Source: Verrucomicrobiaceae bacterium (GTDB taxonomy: Bacteria; Verrucomicrobiota; Verrucomicrobiia; Verrucomicrobiales; Verrucomicrobiaceae). From it: a DNA stretch of 59,293 nt. The stretch lies in NCBI GenBank assembly GCA_027486585.1, contig JAIXOU010000065.1, forward strand, positions 1 to 59,293, written 5' to 3'. A program made the translations under genes and the position numbers. The notes under the pieces were generated by a model. The model did not search any database and was not told where the DNA came from. It saw nothing but the letters and a program-made list of their open reading frames with translations. This document shows positions 8,775-17,662 of this stretch, piece by piece. Numbering within the stretch: the stretch's first letter is position 1; every line of letters begins with the position of its first letter.

Positions 8775-8829
8775 CTTCCCTTAACGGGCTGATTTTGAGA
8801 TCGTCTGAGTGGTAACGATAACCACCACC
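8775..8829 (+). promoter_or_regulatory. Conserved upstream block of giant protease gene 1
   Basis: The 55 bases immediately before the ATG at 8830 align without gaps to the 55 bases before the ATG at 22477. Shared words include CTTCCC, TAAC, a TGAGATCGTCTG core and GGTAAC. Because the two ATGs coincide in this alignment, the block also argues for the ATG at 8830 over the in-frame GTG at 8809. It may be a promoter with regulator site, a leader, or residue of the duplication. No good Shine-Dalgarno sequence is visible at normal spacing. Confidence 0.55.
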
Positions 8830-11800
8830 ATGCGTCTAAAAACCACACTCGGACTCGCAAGCCTTATTGCCCTGGTATGCTTAATTGGCATCTACCTTTT
8901 TGTGCCCAGTGATCTAACACCCAAGATTGCCACACCAGAGTTACATCAACTGGCCAAACCTACTGCTGTGTCGCCTTTACCAAAAGCAACGATGAATCAA
9001 GTCGGGCCAGTTATGCCAGTATTTGTCCCCCCTTCCATTGATGCCTTGAAGCATTTCGATGACTGGAGTCGAAGCTACTTGGCAGCTACCGAGACAGAAA
9101 GACCCAGTTTAATCGAAGAAGGGATGAAATTAGCCAAAGCTCGCCGACCAATCTTCACCCAAATCATCCAGAACGATCCGCGTCTTGCTCTAGCAGAGGC
9201 TGTGCCGATGATCGTCAGGCAAAAGCTACCTGCTGAGATTGTTCAAGAACTTGAAGAGCGGGTAGCAGCTCGGGGTGAATTACGCACCTATGCAGCTAGC
9301 CCTGACTCAGTTCAAAATGGCGAGAAGCCTTATGTGAGGTATGTTGAAACGAAAGCAGGACGCACTTTCGAGGCTCATGTTTTTGGTCGTCTTGAGTTTG
9401 ATTATCAGGCGAAGCCGGATGTGAACATCATCGGCGTCGCAATGAATGGCGACCTAGCTCTGAGTCCATCACCCCTGCGAAGGCTGGAGCCAGGCGAGAT
9501 ACCGCCTGCGGACAAAAAGCAGATCGATGTGTGCCCAATCTCTGGGAAAGACACGGAGCGTGAAGCTACAGAAGCGACTTTAGCGGTTCCTGAAACAGTA
9601 GCAGCCGTGGAGACAGGAGAGGAAATCGTTTTCCTGTGCGATGGCGCGCACATTCAGACTTTTGAAAAAAACCTTATTTTGGGTGAAGCCGGCACTGGCG
9701 GCGCACAATCATTTACAGGCGGAATGCCTGCGGCCTCAGTGCCTTCCGTGGGTGTGGTAAAGGTGCTTTACGTACCTGCCATTTTTGCTGATCAAGGACA
9801 GTCACCAGCCAGTGAAGCAACCATGCTGGACGCGCTAAAGCAGGTCGCCGAATTCTATCAAACACAATCCTATGGACGACTCACACTGGTAGCTACCGTG
9901 ACACCACCTGTGCGCCTGCCACGAAATCAAGCTTGGTATAAAGGCAAGGACACGACGGACGGACTTACAGGATTTAAGGAAGTCGATGGTCTAGGTGCTG
10001 AGATGATCCACGCCAAGCTGGCCGCACGTGCTGCTGGTTATGACTGGCAGGATTATCACTGCTTTTGTGTGCGTGCGAATGGTGGCGCAAGATCTCCGAC
10101 CAGTTTTGGTAATTCTTCTGGTGAGGTTTGGATGCGAAATGACAATGTCAGCACCATCGCCCATGAAGTGGGGCATGCCTTTGGTTTAGCTCATGCAAAT
10201 TTCTGGCTCACCAATGGCGCCAGCATCGCAGGTCCTGGAGGTAATGAGGAGTATGGAGATATTTATGACAATATGGGAAGCACGGCACCCTCAGCAGGTC
10301 ACTATAACGCTCAGGCCAAAAGCCAGATTCGTTGGTTGCCGCCAGAGTTCACCCCAGAAATCACCAGCAGCGGCCTTTACCGTCTCTATGCTTTTGACAC
10401 GCCACGTCTTCAGTCGGGTCAATTTTATGCTCTGCAAATACGCAAAGATGCAGAGCGCGTTTTTTGGGGAGAATATCGAACCCTTTTCCCCAGTAATTCT
10501 TGGGTAACAAACGGTATGCTTCTTGGCTGGAAATGGAGCCAAAACGGTGGCGGGAATATTCAACTTTTGGATACGACCCCTGGATCTGCCAATGGGAAAA
10601 ACGACTCACCTATAGCCATAGGCAGCACTTTTTCTGACCTGGAAAGCGGCATTCACATGACCACTACCGCCGTAAATAGCAACACCACGCCACCAAGTGT
10701 CGATGTGCAAGTCAATCTAGGCAGTTTCAATGGAAATAATGCACCTACACTGAGCCTCAGCCCCAGCACTCCCGTAGTGCCGACAAGCACCAACGTGACG
10801 TTTACTGCCACCGCGGCTGATTTGGATGGCGATACCTTAGCCTACTCCTGGCGGTGGCATGACGGTGTCATATCATCAAATGCGGCCACCGCCACGCGAA
10901 GCTTCAGCACCAGCGGGATCTACACACTTAATTGCGTGGTTTCAGACATGAAGGGTGGTATAGCCATACGTAACGCGGTCATCACAGTGGGCAATGGCGG
11001 CAGTAAATTCACCATTAGTGGACGCCTCACAAAGAACGGAACGGGTCTGACAGGAGTCAATGTCACCACCAGTGGCAGCAACGGCACCCTGACTGACTCT
11101 GACGGTTACTACACGATCTCTAATCTCTCAGCAGGTAGTTATAGCGTCACACCTGCTGGTCACGGACTGGTTTTCACTGAGGAATTCAACAACAGCATCA
11201 CAGTCGGCCCTAGCTTTACTGGGGCTAACTTTACCGTGGACGAGTTGCCGACAGTCACTCTAACAGCCCCTACTGCTGCAGCCAATGAAAGTGCATCAGC
11301 TCCAACCAGTGGCATTTTCCGCCTGACGAGGACTGGTTCCACGTCTCTGCCACTGACAATAAATACACTTGTAGTGCGCGGGACGGCCACCAAGGCAAGT
11401 GACTACACTTTCACACCCGATTATGTGCAGATCACAAGCACGCCTTATTACACCCTGACAATTCCAGCCAATAGTAGCACGCTAGATGTATCCGTAGCGC
11501 CCATCAATGATAGCACACAGGAAGGTCATGAGAGTGTGCAACTCGTCCTCGGACTGGATTCAACTTATGTGAATGGAACTCCCTCCTCTGCCACGATCAC
11601 CATTCAAGATGATGACACCAGCCTACCTCGCATCTCACTCACAGCCTCAATAACCCAGACTATTGAAAACAGCGGTCAGCCGATTACTTGCACACTGAAA
11701 CGCAGCAACTCCACAGGAGATCTGATCGTCCCCTACACCATTGCCGCAACAAGCACTGCCAGCAATGGCACAGACTTCGCCACGCTGAGCGGAACAGCTA

Positions 11801-14800
11801 CGATCCTCAATGGAAACGATTCTGTTACGTTCAGCATTTCCCCTTTGGATGACAGCCTAGCAGAGGCCACTGAAATCATTCGTCTCTCCATTGCCTCTGG
11901 AGCTACCTTTATCGCTGATGCTGGGGCCAATACCATCACCGCAAGAATTCTGGATGATGACAGCCAGATCGTCACACTTAGCACACCCGATGCGGCAGCG
12001 GCTGAAGTAGATCGGGCAGCCCCAGGCGCAGTACCAAATCCCGGTATCTTCATGCTCACACGCAGTGGAGATACCAGTGCCGCACTGACGGTTTACTACA
12101 GTGTGTCTGGCTCTGCTCTTCATGGACCAGACTACGATGCACTGCCAGGGTCAGTCACCTTCCCTGCTGGTGAAACGCAGCGCATCGTGACCATCATGCC
12201 ACGTTTAGATGGTTACGGGGAAGGATCAGAGACAGTACTACTTTCCATTGCCGATGGAAATGATGCCTACCGGACTGGTGCCGTCAGCAGTGGGACTGTG
12301 ACGATCACCGATCTACCAGCAGACAAGCCTTTGCTGGAAGTGATGGCCAGCTCCGCCATAGCAGCTGAGCCGACCACAAGCGGCCAATTCCGCATCACGG
12401 CTAAAGGTGGCCCAGCGGGACTACTGACCGTGAATTACATCATCTCTGGCACCGCCACCGCAGGCACCGACTACACAGCACTCGCAGGATCGACCACGAT
12501 CACACTGACAGGCGGCACCGTCACGACCAACATCTCTGTTCCTGTCCTGAATGACTCGGATCTCGAAGAAATGGAAACGGTGATTTTGACGTTGGACACC
12601 AGCTCCAATTACTCTCTATGGGACACCAGTAAAACAGCGACTCTTCAACTGCGTGACGACGATCAGCCAACCGTGTTTGTCGATCCTCAAGTAGCCACAG
12701 GAAACGGTTTTTCTGTTGCTGAGTCTAGCCTTAACTCGACCCTGAAATTTTATATCTCACGCACTGGAAGTACGACAAACTCTCTCACCGTCAATTACAC
12801 CATCATCGGCACAGCTACGGGTGGGTCGGATTATGTGAATACCAACTTAACGGGCACTGCGACGATTTTAGCAGGTAACCCAGGAGTCGATGTAAGCTTC
12901 ACCACACCAGCTAGCAATGACATACTTTTCGAAGGCACCGAAACCGTCACGCTTCGACTCAGCGCGGGAAACCCTGACAACTATGCCCGAGGTCCCGACG
13001 CTACAATATACATTACAGACGACGATGCAGGAGCACAGTCAGTGAGCTTCACCTCCAGCGGAAGCAGTGGCAATGAAAGCACCACTGCGGTGAGCATCCC
13101 CGTTTCCCTGACCAGTCCTGCGACGACACCTGTAACAGTGGATTACCTTTTGGAAACAGGCCCTAGAACGCCCACCTTCCTTGCTGGCACCTGGGTGCGG
13201 GTGATTCGTTCTGGCAATAACTTCTCAGCCTGGCAATCCACGGATGGGATAAACTTCGTCCAACGCGGAACAACTCAAACCATCGCCATGCCAACCGCCA
13301 ACTATCTAGCTGGCATTTGTGTGACATCAGGCAGTAGCGCAATTCTAGCCAATATCCAAATGGACAGCCTCAGCGTCAATGGGCTGGATGTCGGCGGAAC
13401 CTCTGGCACTATGACCAGCAGTGCTATAGGCACTCAAAATCCAGTTGGCGGACAAACGGAGTCGGGCGGTCTGTTTAACATCATTGCTGGCGGACCTGAC
13501 ATCTCCAGCACAAGCACAACTGACAATGGGCGGATGATCTATTTCCCGATTTCAAACTCGACCAATTGCACGGTCACAGCACGTGTGTTAGGACTTTCTG
13601 GCAATAGCGGAGCCATCAAAGCAGGTGTGGCGATACGCGAATCCACGACAAACAATGTCCGCCACATGAGTTGCTTTGCCGAGGTAGGTCATGGGTCTCA
13701 TCGTGCGATTTATCGACTCACCAATGGAGGCATCGCAGCGAACTCACAATCACTACCTACATACGGGAAACCATGCTGGCTACGGCTACAGCGGGCTGGC
13801 AATGATTTCACCTCATCGACTTCAACAGACGGCATTACCTGGACCGTCACAGGGCCTGCTCAAACGATTCCTTTAAGCTCCCTCTGTCTCGTCGGACTCG
13901 CCGCCTCAGCGCGTAGTGACGGATTACTAACTCAGGCTGTATTTGATAATGTCACTCTTAGCACTGGCGGCTCATTCAGTGGACGGACCCTTGGCTTTGT
14001 CAATGAGCCGGGGAATGTAACTAAAAGTGACGGCACCTGGACGATCACGGCCTCTGGCGCTGGCATCATGCCCACCGCAGCTTCCTCTGAAGACGAGGGC
14101 CATATGGCAGCATCCAGTGTCTCTGGTGACTTCACCCTTACAGCTCGACTTAATAGCCTTACGGGCGGTGCCAGCAATGCACAGGCTGGTCTCATGGTTC
14201 GTGAAGCAATCAACTACCGCGCACGCACTCTTTGGTATGGCACCGTTGCAGGCACTACGACTTCGTTAGAATATCGCGCTCGACTTTCAGCCACCAGTTC
14301 TGGTGAAGGCATGAGCGTGGATTACAGCCTGATTCCGGGCACTCTTACTTTTGATGTCGGTGAACAAACCAAAAACATTACCCTGAACATCACCAATGAC
14401 ACGGTCAATGAGCCCATCGAGTTTGCGACTGTGATGCTGCGTTATCCTTATGGCTCCATCCTCGGCGCACCGAACACCTTTACGTATGCGATCCTGGATA
14501 ATGATGCACCCAATGGACTGCTACCAGTGGTTGGCTTTACAGGGGCGACATCTAGCGGAGCCGAAACTAGCTCTCCTGCTTCAATTTTTGTGACTTTGAG
14601 CGATCCCGCCAGCACGGCTGTGACCGTGGACTACGCAACCGTAGCAGGCACGGCCACCGGCAGTGGCACGGACTTCACAGATATCAGCGGTACGCTGACC
14701 TTTGCTCCAGGAGAGACTTTCAAAAGTCTGCCACTTCTTATTGTCGATGACCTGCTCGTCGAAACGACTGAAACGCTGCAACTCACACTGAGTAATGCTG

Positions 14801-17595
14801 CCAATGCCGCACTCAGCACCAGCAACACGCACACTTTTTCCATCATCGATAATGACACTCCAATCGTCACTCTTTCCGCGACGGATCCTCTGGCTAATGA
14901 AGCTGGGGATACTGGCACCTTCAACTTTAGCCGTAGTGGCGGAGTGGACTCTAGCTTAACAGTCAATTTCACTCGCAGTGGAACCGCTACCAGTGGCTCG
15001 GACTATACGGCGATCACAACGCCGGGAACGATCACCTTCGACATCGGAGAGGCCAGCAAGACCATCACTGTGCTTCCACTTCAAAACACCGCCAACGAGG
15101 CGAATGAAACCGTGATCCTAACACTCAGCAGTGGCAGTGGTTACACGGTAGGATCACCGAGCAGCGCTACCGTCACGATCGAGGACGATGATGTCAATAC
15201 CATCACAATCACTGCCAGCGATGCGCTAGCCTCTGAAGCTGCGGGAAATCCCGGTGAATTCACACTGACTCGCACAGGGCCCGTCACCAGCGCTTTGAAT
15301 GTCACCATCAGCGTCTCTGGCACCGCGACGAATGGTACAGACTTCACTTCTGTAACCACCCCTCGCACCTTTGGCATCGGTGTCAGCAGCATCACCATCC
15401 CCATTACGGTGACTCAAGACAGCACCACGGAGGGGAATGAAGAAGTCGTTATCTCCATCAGCGCTGCGGCTTCCTACATCGTCGGATCACCCTCCACAGC
15501 TAATGTCACCATCATTGATGACGACCTACCACCGTCTGTCTTCATCAGCAGTCCAGGCAGCAAATCCACGATCATCAATGTCGGCAACGGTCTCATGCTT
15601 GAGGCTACAGGTACAGATGATGGACTGCCAAGCCCGCTGCTCTATCAGTGGAGCCAGCTCTTTGGCCCGGGCCTCATCAACTTTGGTACAGCTACAGCAG
15701 CCAATACGACGGCCACCTTCCCCACCACAGGCATCTACGGTCTGCGCATCACGGTAAATGATGGCCAGTTCACCGCTAGCGATGATCTCATCGTGCAGGC
15801 AGGTGGATTTAGCTATGCCAACTGGATCGGCATGGACCAAGGCCCACCCGGAGTGCGCGGTATCAGTGGGGAGTCCGCCGGTGGCAAATACACGCTCATC
15901 GGCGCAGGCACGGGCTACACAGGGATCAATGATAGTGGTCATATGATGTTCAGGCAGATCATTGGTGGCAATGGAGATGCCACCATCATTGCGCGTCTTG
16001 TAAGCATTAATGGCCCCGTTACTAGCCTAGCGGGCATCACCTTGAGAGACACTTCTTGGAAGGGAGCCAAACGTAGCAATCTCCTCGTGACAGCCACAGG
16101 TGGGGCGCAATTCCGCAATCGCACTTCCCCGAACTCTGCGGACAGCGCCAGCACCAGCACCGGCCTTACCTTTCCCTGCTGGATGCGGCTAGAGCGCACA
16201 GCCGGCAATGTCACCGCCAGCACCGCGCCAGACGTCGGCGGAGCCGCAGGCAGCTGGACTCAAGTCGGCACGCCAGTGGCTGTAAGCATGGGCACCAATC
16301 TGATCGTCGGCATGGTCGTCAGTGCGGGTGGTGGAAATGCTACCGCCACCGCTCAGTTTGATAACATCAGCCTCACTCCTGCTGTGAACGGAGCAGCCTT
16401 GCACAGCGAAGATCTAGGGAACTACACGACCACAGGCAGCTCCAGTGAAAACGCCGGCGTCATCACCGTGAATGCCTATGGTAGTCATGACGAGACAGGT
16501 AGCCATTTCCGCTACCAGCAGATCTGGGGAGACTGCATCATCACCTCCCGGCTCACCAGTCACAGTGGTGCCACACGCAATGCGCAGAGCGGAGTCGGTC
16601 TGCGTGACACCACCGACAATGCCCCGTACGGCTTCTATGGAAACACCACAATTGACGGCTTCCAAGCCCATTGGCGCAGCAGCGCAGGTGGCAGCCGAGG
16701 CACCTTGCAGACTGGCGGCAGTGTCGGCGATTGGATACGCCTGATTCGCAAAGGCAACAGCGTCGCCGCCTACCGTGCAGCCAATGTCAGTGGGGCTCCT
16801 GGTGCTTGGGCGCAGGTGACAGGCAGCTTACCTGTCACCATGACAGGCCCGCTTCTCGTGGGCTTGGTGGTGGATAGCGAATCCCCTACCCTATTAGCTA
16901 CAGGCACCTTCAGCGGCCTTAGCATTCAGCCACTAAACATCGCGCCCGTTGTGGATACCGGCACCCTGCCCAATGTCCCACCCTTTAACCTCAATGCCAC
17001 CGTCACCGATGATGGCCAGCCCACCCCGCCGGGAGGCACCACCCTGCAATGGTCTCAGATCGCCAGTCCTGGCCTCATCACTTTTGGCAATCCCACCGCT
17101 GAAGATACACTCGCCACGCTTTCCACGAATGGCAGCCATACCATCCGACTCCGCGCGGATGATGGTGACAGCATCGTCTTTGATGACCTCACATTCACCG
17201 GCTACCTCAATCCCTTTTCCCGATGGCTGGATCAAAATAACGTCGGTGATGAAAACAACCCACTCACTGAATCCACCGCTGATGCCGATGGTGACGGGCT
17301 CCTAAATCTCATCGAATACGCCATCGGCAGCAATGGCACCGTGAGTAGCACCAACCCACAGGTCATTACCATGGCTCCAGTGAGCACTTCCAATTTTTTG
17401 CGCCTCAGCATCCCGAAAAACCCTGCCGCCACCGACGTCACCTTTACGGTCGAAGCCAGCAGCGATCTCACCACCTGGAGCAGCGTCGGGCTGGTGATCG
17501 AAACCAACACAAGCACTCAGCTCACCGTCCGCGACAGCGTTCCATCCAGTCCTGGCGTTCGCCGATTCATGCGAGTGAAAGTCACCCGTCCTTGA
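8830..17595 (+). CDS. Giant exported metzincin-type protease with Calx-beta, PKD and lectin-like modules (paralogue 1)
   Basis: About 2,921 residues. An N-terminal membrane/signal segment (LASLIALVCLIGIYLF) and a propeptide-like region with paired cysteines (CPISGK, FLCDGAHI) precede the metalloprotease domain. Its zinc motif HEVGHAFGLAH is encoded at 10162-10194 (H445) and is followed by YGDIYDNMGS as the Met-turn, resembling gametolysin-type M11/M6 enzymes. Next come a PKD-like domain, a carboxypeptidase-regulatory-like domain and about nine Calx-beta domains. The sixth is split by a roughly 380-residue block of lectin/laminin-like modules. A PKD domain, two more lectin-like modules and a C-terminal module (LIEYAIGS, SSDLTTW, RFMRVKV) complete it. 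The start is set by the paralogue and the conserved upstream block. Export and proteolysis are inferred; the substrate is unknown. Confidence 0.85.
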   Translation: MRLKTTLGLASLIALVCLIGIYLFVPSDLTPKIATPELHQLAKPTAVSPLPKATMNQVGPVMPVFVPPSIDALKHFDDWSRSYLAATETERPSLIEEGMKLAKARRPIFTQIIQNDPRLALAEAVPMIVRQKLPAEIVQELEERVAARGELRTYAASPDSVQNGEKPYVRYVETKAGRTFEAHVFGRLEFDYQAKPDVNIIGVAMNGDLALSPSPLRRLEPGEIPPADKKQIDVCPISGKDTEREATEATLAVPETVAAVETGEEIVFLCDGAHIQTFEKNLILGEAGTGGAQSFTGGMPAASVPSVGVVKVLYVPAIFADQGQSPASEATMLDALKQVAEFYQTQSYGRLTLVATVTPPVRLPRNQAWYKGKDTTDGLTGFKEVDGLGAEMIHAKLAARAAGYDWQDYHCFCVRANGGARSPTSFGNSSGEVWMRNDNVSTIAHEVGHAFGLAHANFWLTNGASIAGPGGNEEYGDIYDNMGSTAPSAGHYNAQAKSQIRWLPPEFTPEITSSGLYRLYAFDTPRLQSGQFYALQIRKDAERVFWGEYRTLFPSNSWVTNGMLLGWKWSQNGGGNIQLLDTTPGSANGKNDSPIAIGSTFSDLESGIHMTTTAVNSNTTPPSVDVQVNLGSFNGNNAPTLSLSPSTPVVPTSTNVTFTATAADLDGDTLAYSWRWHDGVISSNAATATRSFSTSGIYTLNCVVSDMKGGIAIRNAVITVGNGGSKFTISGRLTKNGTGLTGVNVTTSGSNGTLTDSDGYYTISNLSAGSYSVTPAGHGLVFTEEFNNSITVGPSFTGANFTVDELPTVTLTAPTAAANESASAPTSGIFRLTRTGSTSLPLTINTLVVRGTATKASDYTFTPDYVQITSTPYYTLTIPANSSTLDVSVAPINDSTQEGHESVQLVLGLDSTYVNGTPSSATITIQDDDTSLPRISLTASITQTIENSGQPITCTLKRSNSTGDLIVPYTIAATSTASNGTDFATLSGTATILNGNDSVTFSISPLDDSLAEATEIIRLSIASGATFIADAGANTITARILDDDSQIVTLSTPDAAAAEVDRAAPGAVPNPGIFMLTRSGDTSAALTVYYSVSGSALHGPDYDALPGSVTFPAGETQRIVTIMPRLDGYGEGSETVLLSIADGNDAYRTGAVSSGTVTITDLPADKPLLEVMASSAIAAEPTTSGQFRITAKGGPAGLLTVNYIISGTATAGTDYTALAGSTTITLTGGTVTTNISVPVLNDSDLEEMETVILTLDTSSNYSLWDTSKTATLQLRDDDQPTVFVDPQVATGNGFSVAESSLNSTLKFYISRTGSTTNSLTVNYTIIGTATGGSDYVNTNLTGTATILAGNPGVDVSFTTPASNDILFEGTETVTLRLSAGNPDNYARGPDATIYITDDDAGAQSVSFTSSGSSGNESTTAVSIPVSLTSPATTPVTVDYLLETGPRTPTFLAGTWVRVIRSGNNFSAWQSTDGINFVQRGTTQTIAMPTANYLAGICVTSGSSAILANIQMDSLSVNGLDVGGTSGTMTSSAIGTQNPVGGQTESGGLFNIIAGGPDISSTSTTDNGRMIYFPISNSTNCTVTARVLGLSGNSGAIKAGVAIRESTTNNVRHMSCFAEVGHGSHRAIYRLTNGGIAANSQSLPTYGKPCWLRLQRAGNDFTSSTSTDGITWTVTGPAQTIPLSSLCLVGLAASARSDGLLTQAVFDNVTLSTGGSFSGRTLGFVNEPGNVTKSDGTWTITASGAGIMPTAASSEDEGHMAASSVSGDFTLTARLNSLTGGASNAQAGLMVREAINYRARTLWYGTVAGTTTSLEYRARLSATSSGEGMSVDYSLIPGTLTFDVGEQTKNITLNITNDTVNEPIEFATVMLRYPYGSILGAPNTFTYAILDNDAPNGLLPVVGFTGATSSGAETSSPASIFVTLSDPASTAVTVDYATVAGTATGSGTDFTDISGTLTFAPGETFKSLPLLIVDDLLVETTETLQLTLSNAANAALSTSNTHTFSIIDNDTPIVTLSATDPLANEAGDTGTFNFSRSGGVDSSLTVNFTRSGTATSGSDYTAITTPGTITFDIGEASKTITVLPLQNTANEANETVILTLSSGSGYTVGSPSSATVTIEDDDVNTITITASDALASEAAGNPGEFTLTRTGPVTSALNVTISVSGTATNGTDFTSVTTPRTFGIGVSSITIPITVTQDSTTEGNEEVVISISAAASYIVGSPSTANVTIIDDDLPPSVFISSPGSKSTIINVGNGLMLEATGTDDGLPSPLLYQWSQLFGPGLINFGTATAANTTATFPTTGIYGLRITVNDGQFTASDDLIVQAGGFSYANWIGMDQGPPGVRGISGESAGGKYTLIGAGTGYTGINDSGHMMFRQIIGGNGDATIIARLVSINGPVTSLAGITLRDTSWKGAKRSNLLVTATGGAQFRNRTSPNSADSASTSTGLTFPCWMRLERTAGNVTASTAPDVGGAAGSWTQVGTPVAVSMGTNLIVGMVVSAGGGNATATAQFDNISLTPAVNGAALHSEDLGNYTTTGSSSENAGVITVNAYGSHDETGSHFRYQQIWGDCIITSRLTSHSGATRNAQSGVGLRDTTDNAPYGFYGNTTIDGFQAHWRSSAGGSRGTLQTGGSVGDWIRLIRKGNSVAAYRAANVSGAPGAWAQVTGSLPVTMTGPLLVGLVVDSESPTLLATGTFSGLSIQPLNIAPVVDTGTLPNVPPFNLNATVTDDGQPTPPGGTTLQWSQIASPGLITFGNPTAEDTLATLSTNGSHTIRLRADDGDSIVFDDLTFTGYLNPFSRWLDQNNVGDENNPLTESTADADGDGLLNLIEYAIGSNGTVSSTNPQVITMAPVSTSNFLRLSIPKNPAATDVTFTVEASSDLTTWSSVGLVIETNTSTQLTVRDSVPSSPGVRRFMRVKVTRP
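17401..17595 (+). repeat. 3' copy of a 195-nt segment shared with the second giant protease gene
   Basis: The last 195 nt of this gene match the last 195 nt of the paralogue (31807-32001) without gaps, with about 21 mismatches by eye (near 89% identity). This is well above the similarity of most other parts of the two genes. The segment encodes the end of the C-terminal module (from RLSIPKNP to the stop). Confidence 0.75.
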
Positions 17596-17662
17596 TTCGG
17601 TTTTCATTCCCACTCGCGATGGCGACTTGCCCTGCTCCGAATCGCCTCAAGGATTTTTCAGA

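Noticed and set aside
8809..8829. GTG at 8809 as the start of giant protease gene 1
   Set aside because: The ATG at 8830 coincides exactly with the start of the paralogue in a gap-free upstream alignment, and the residues it would add are low-complexity Thr without counterpart.
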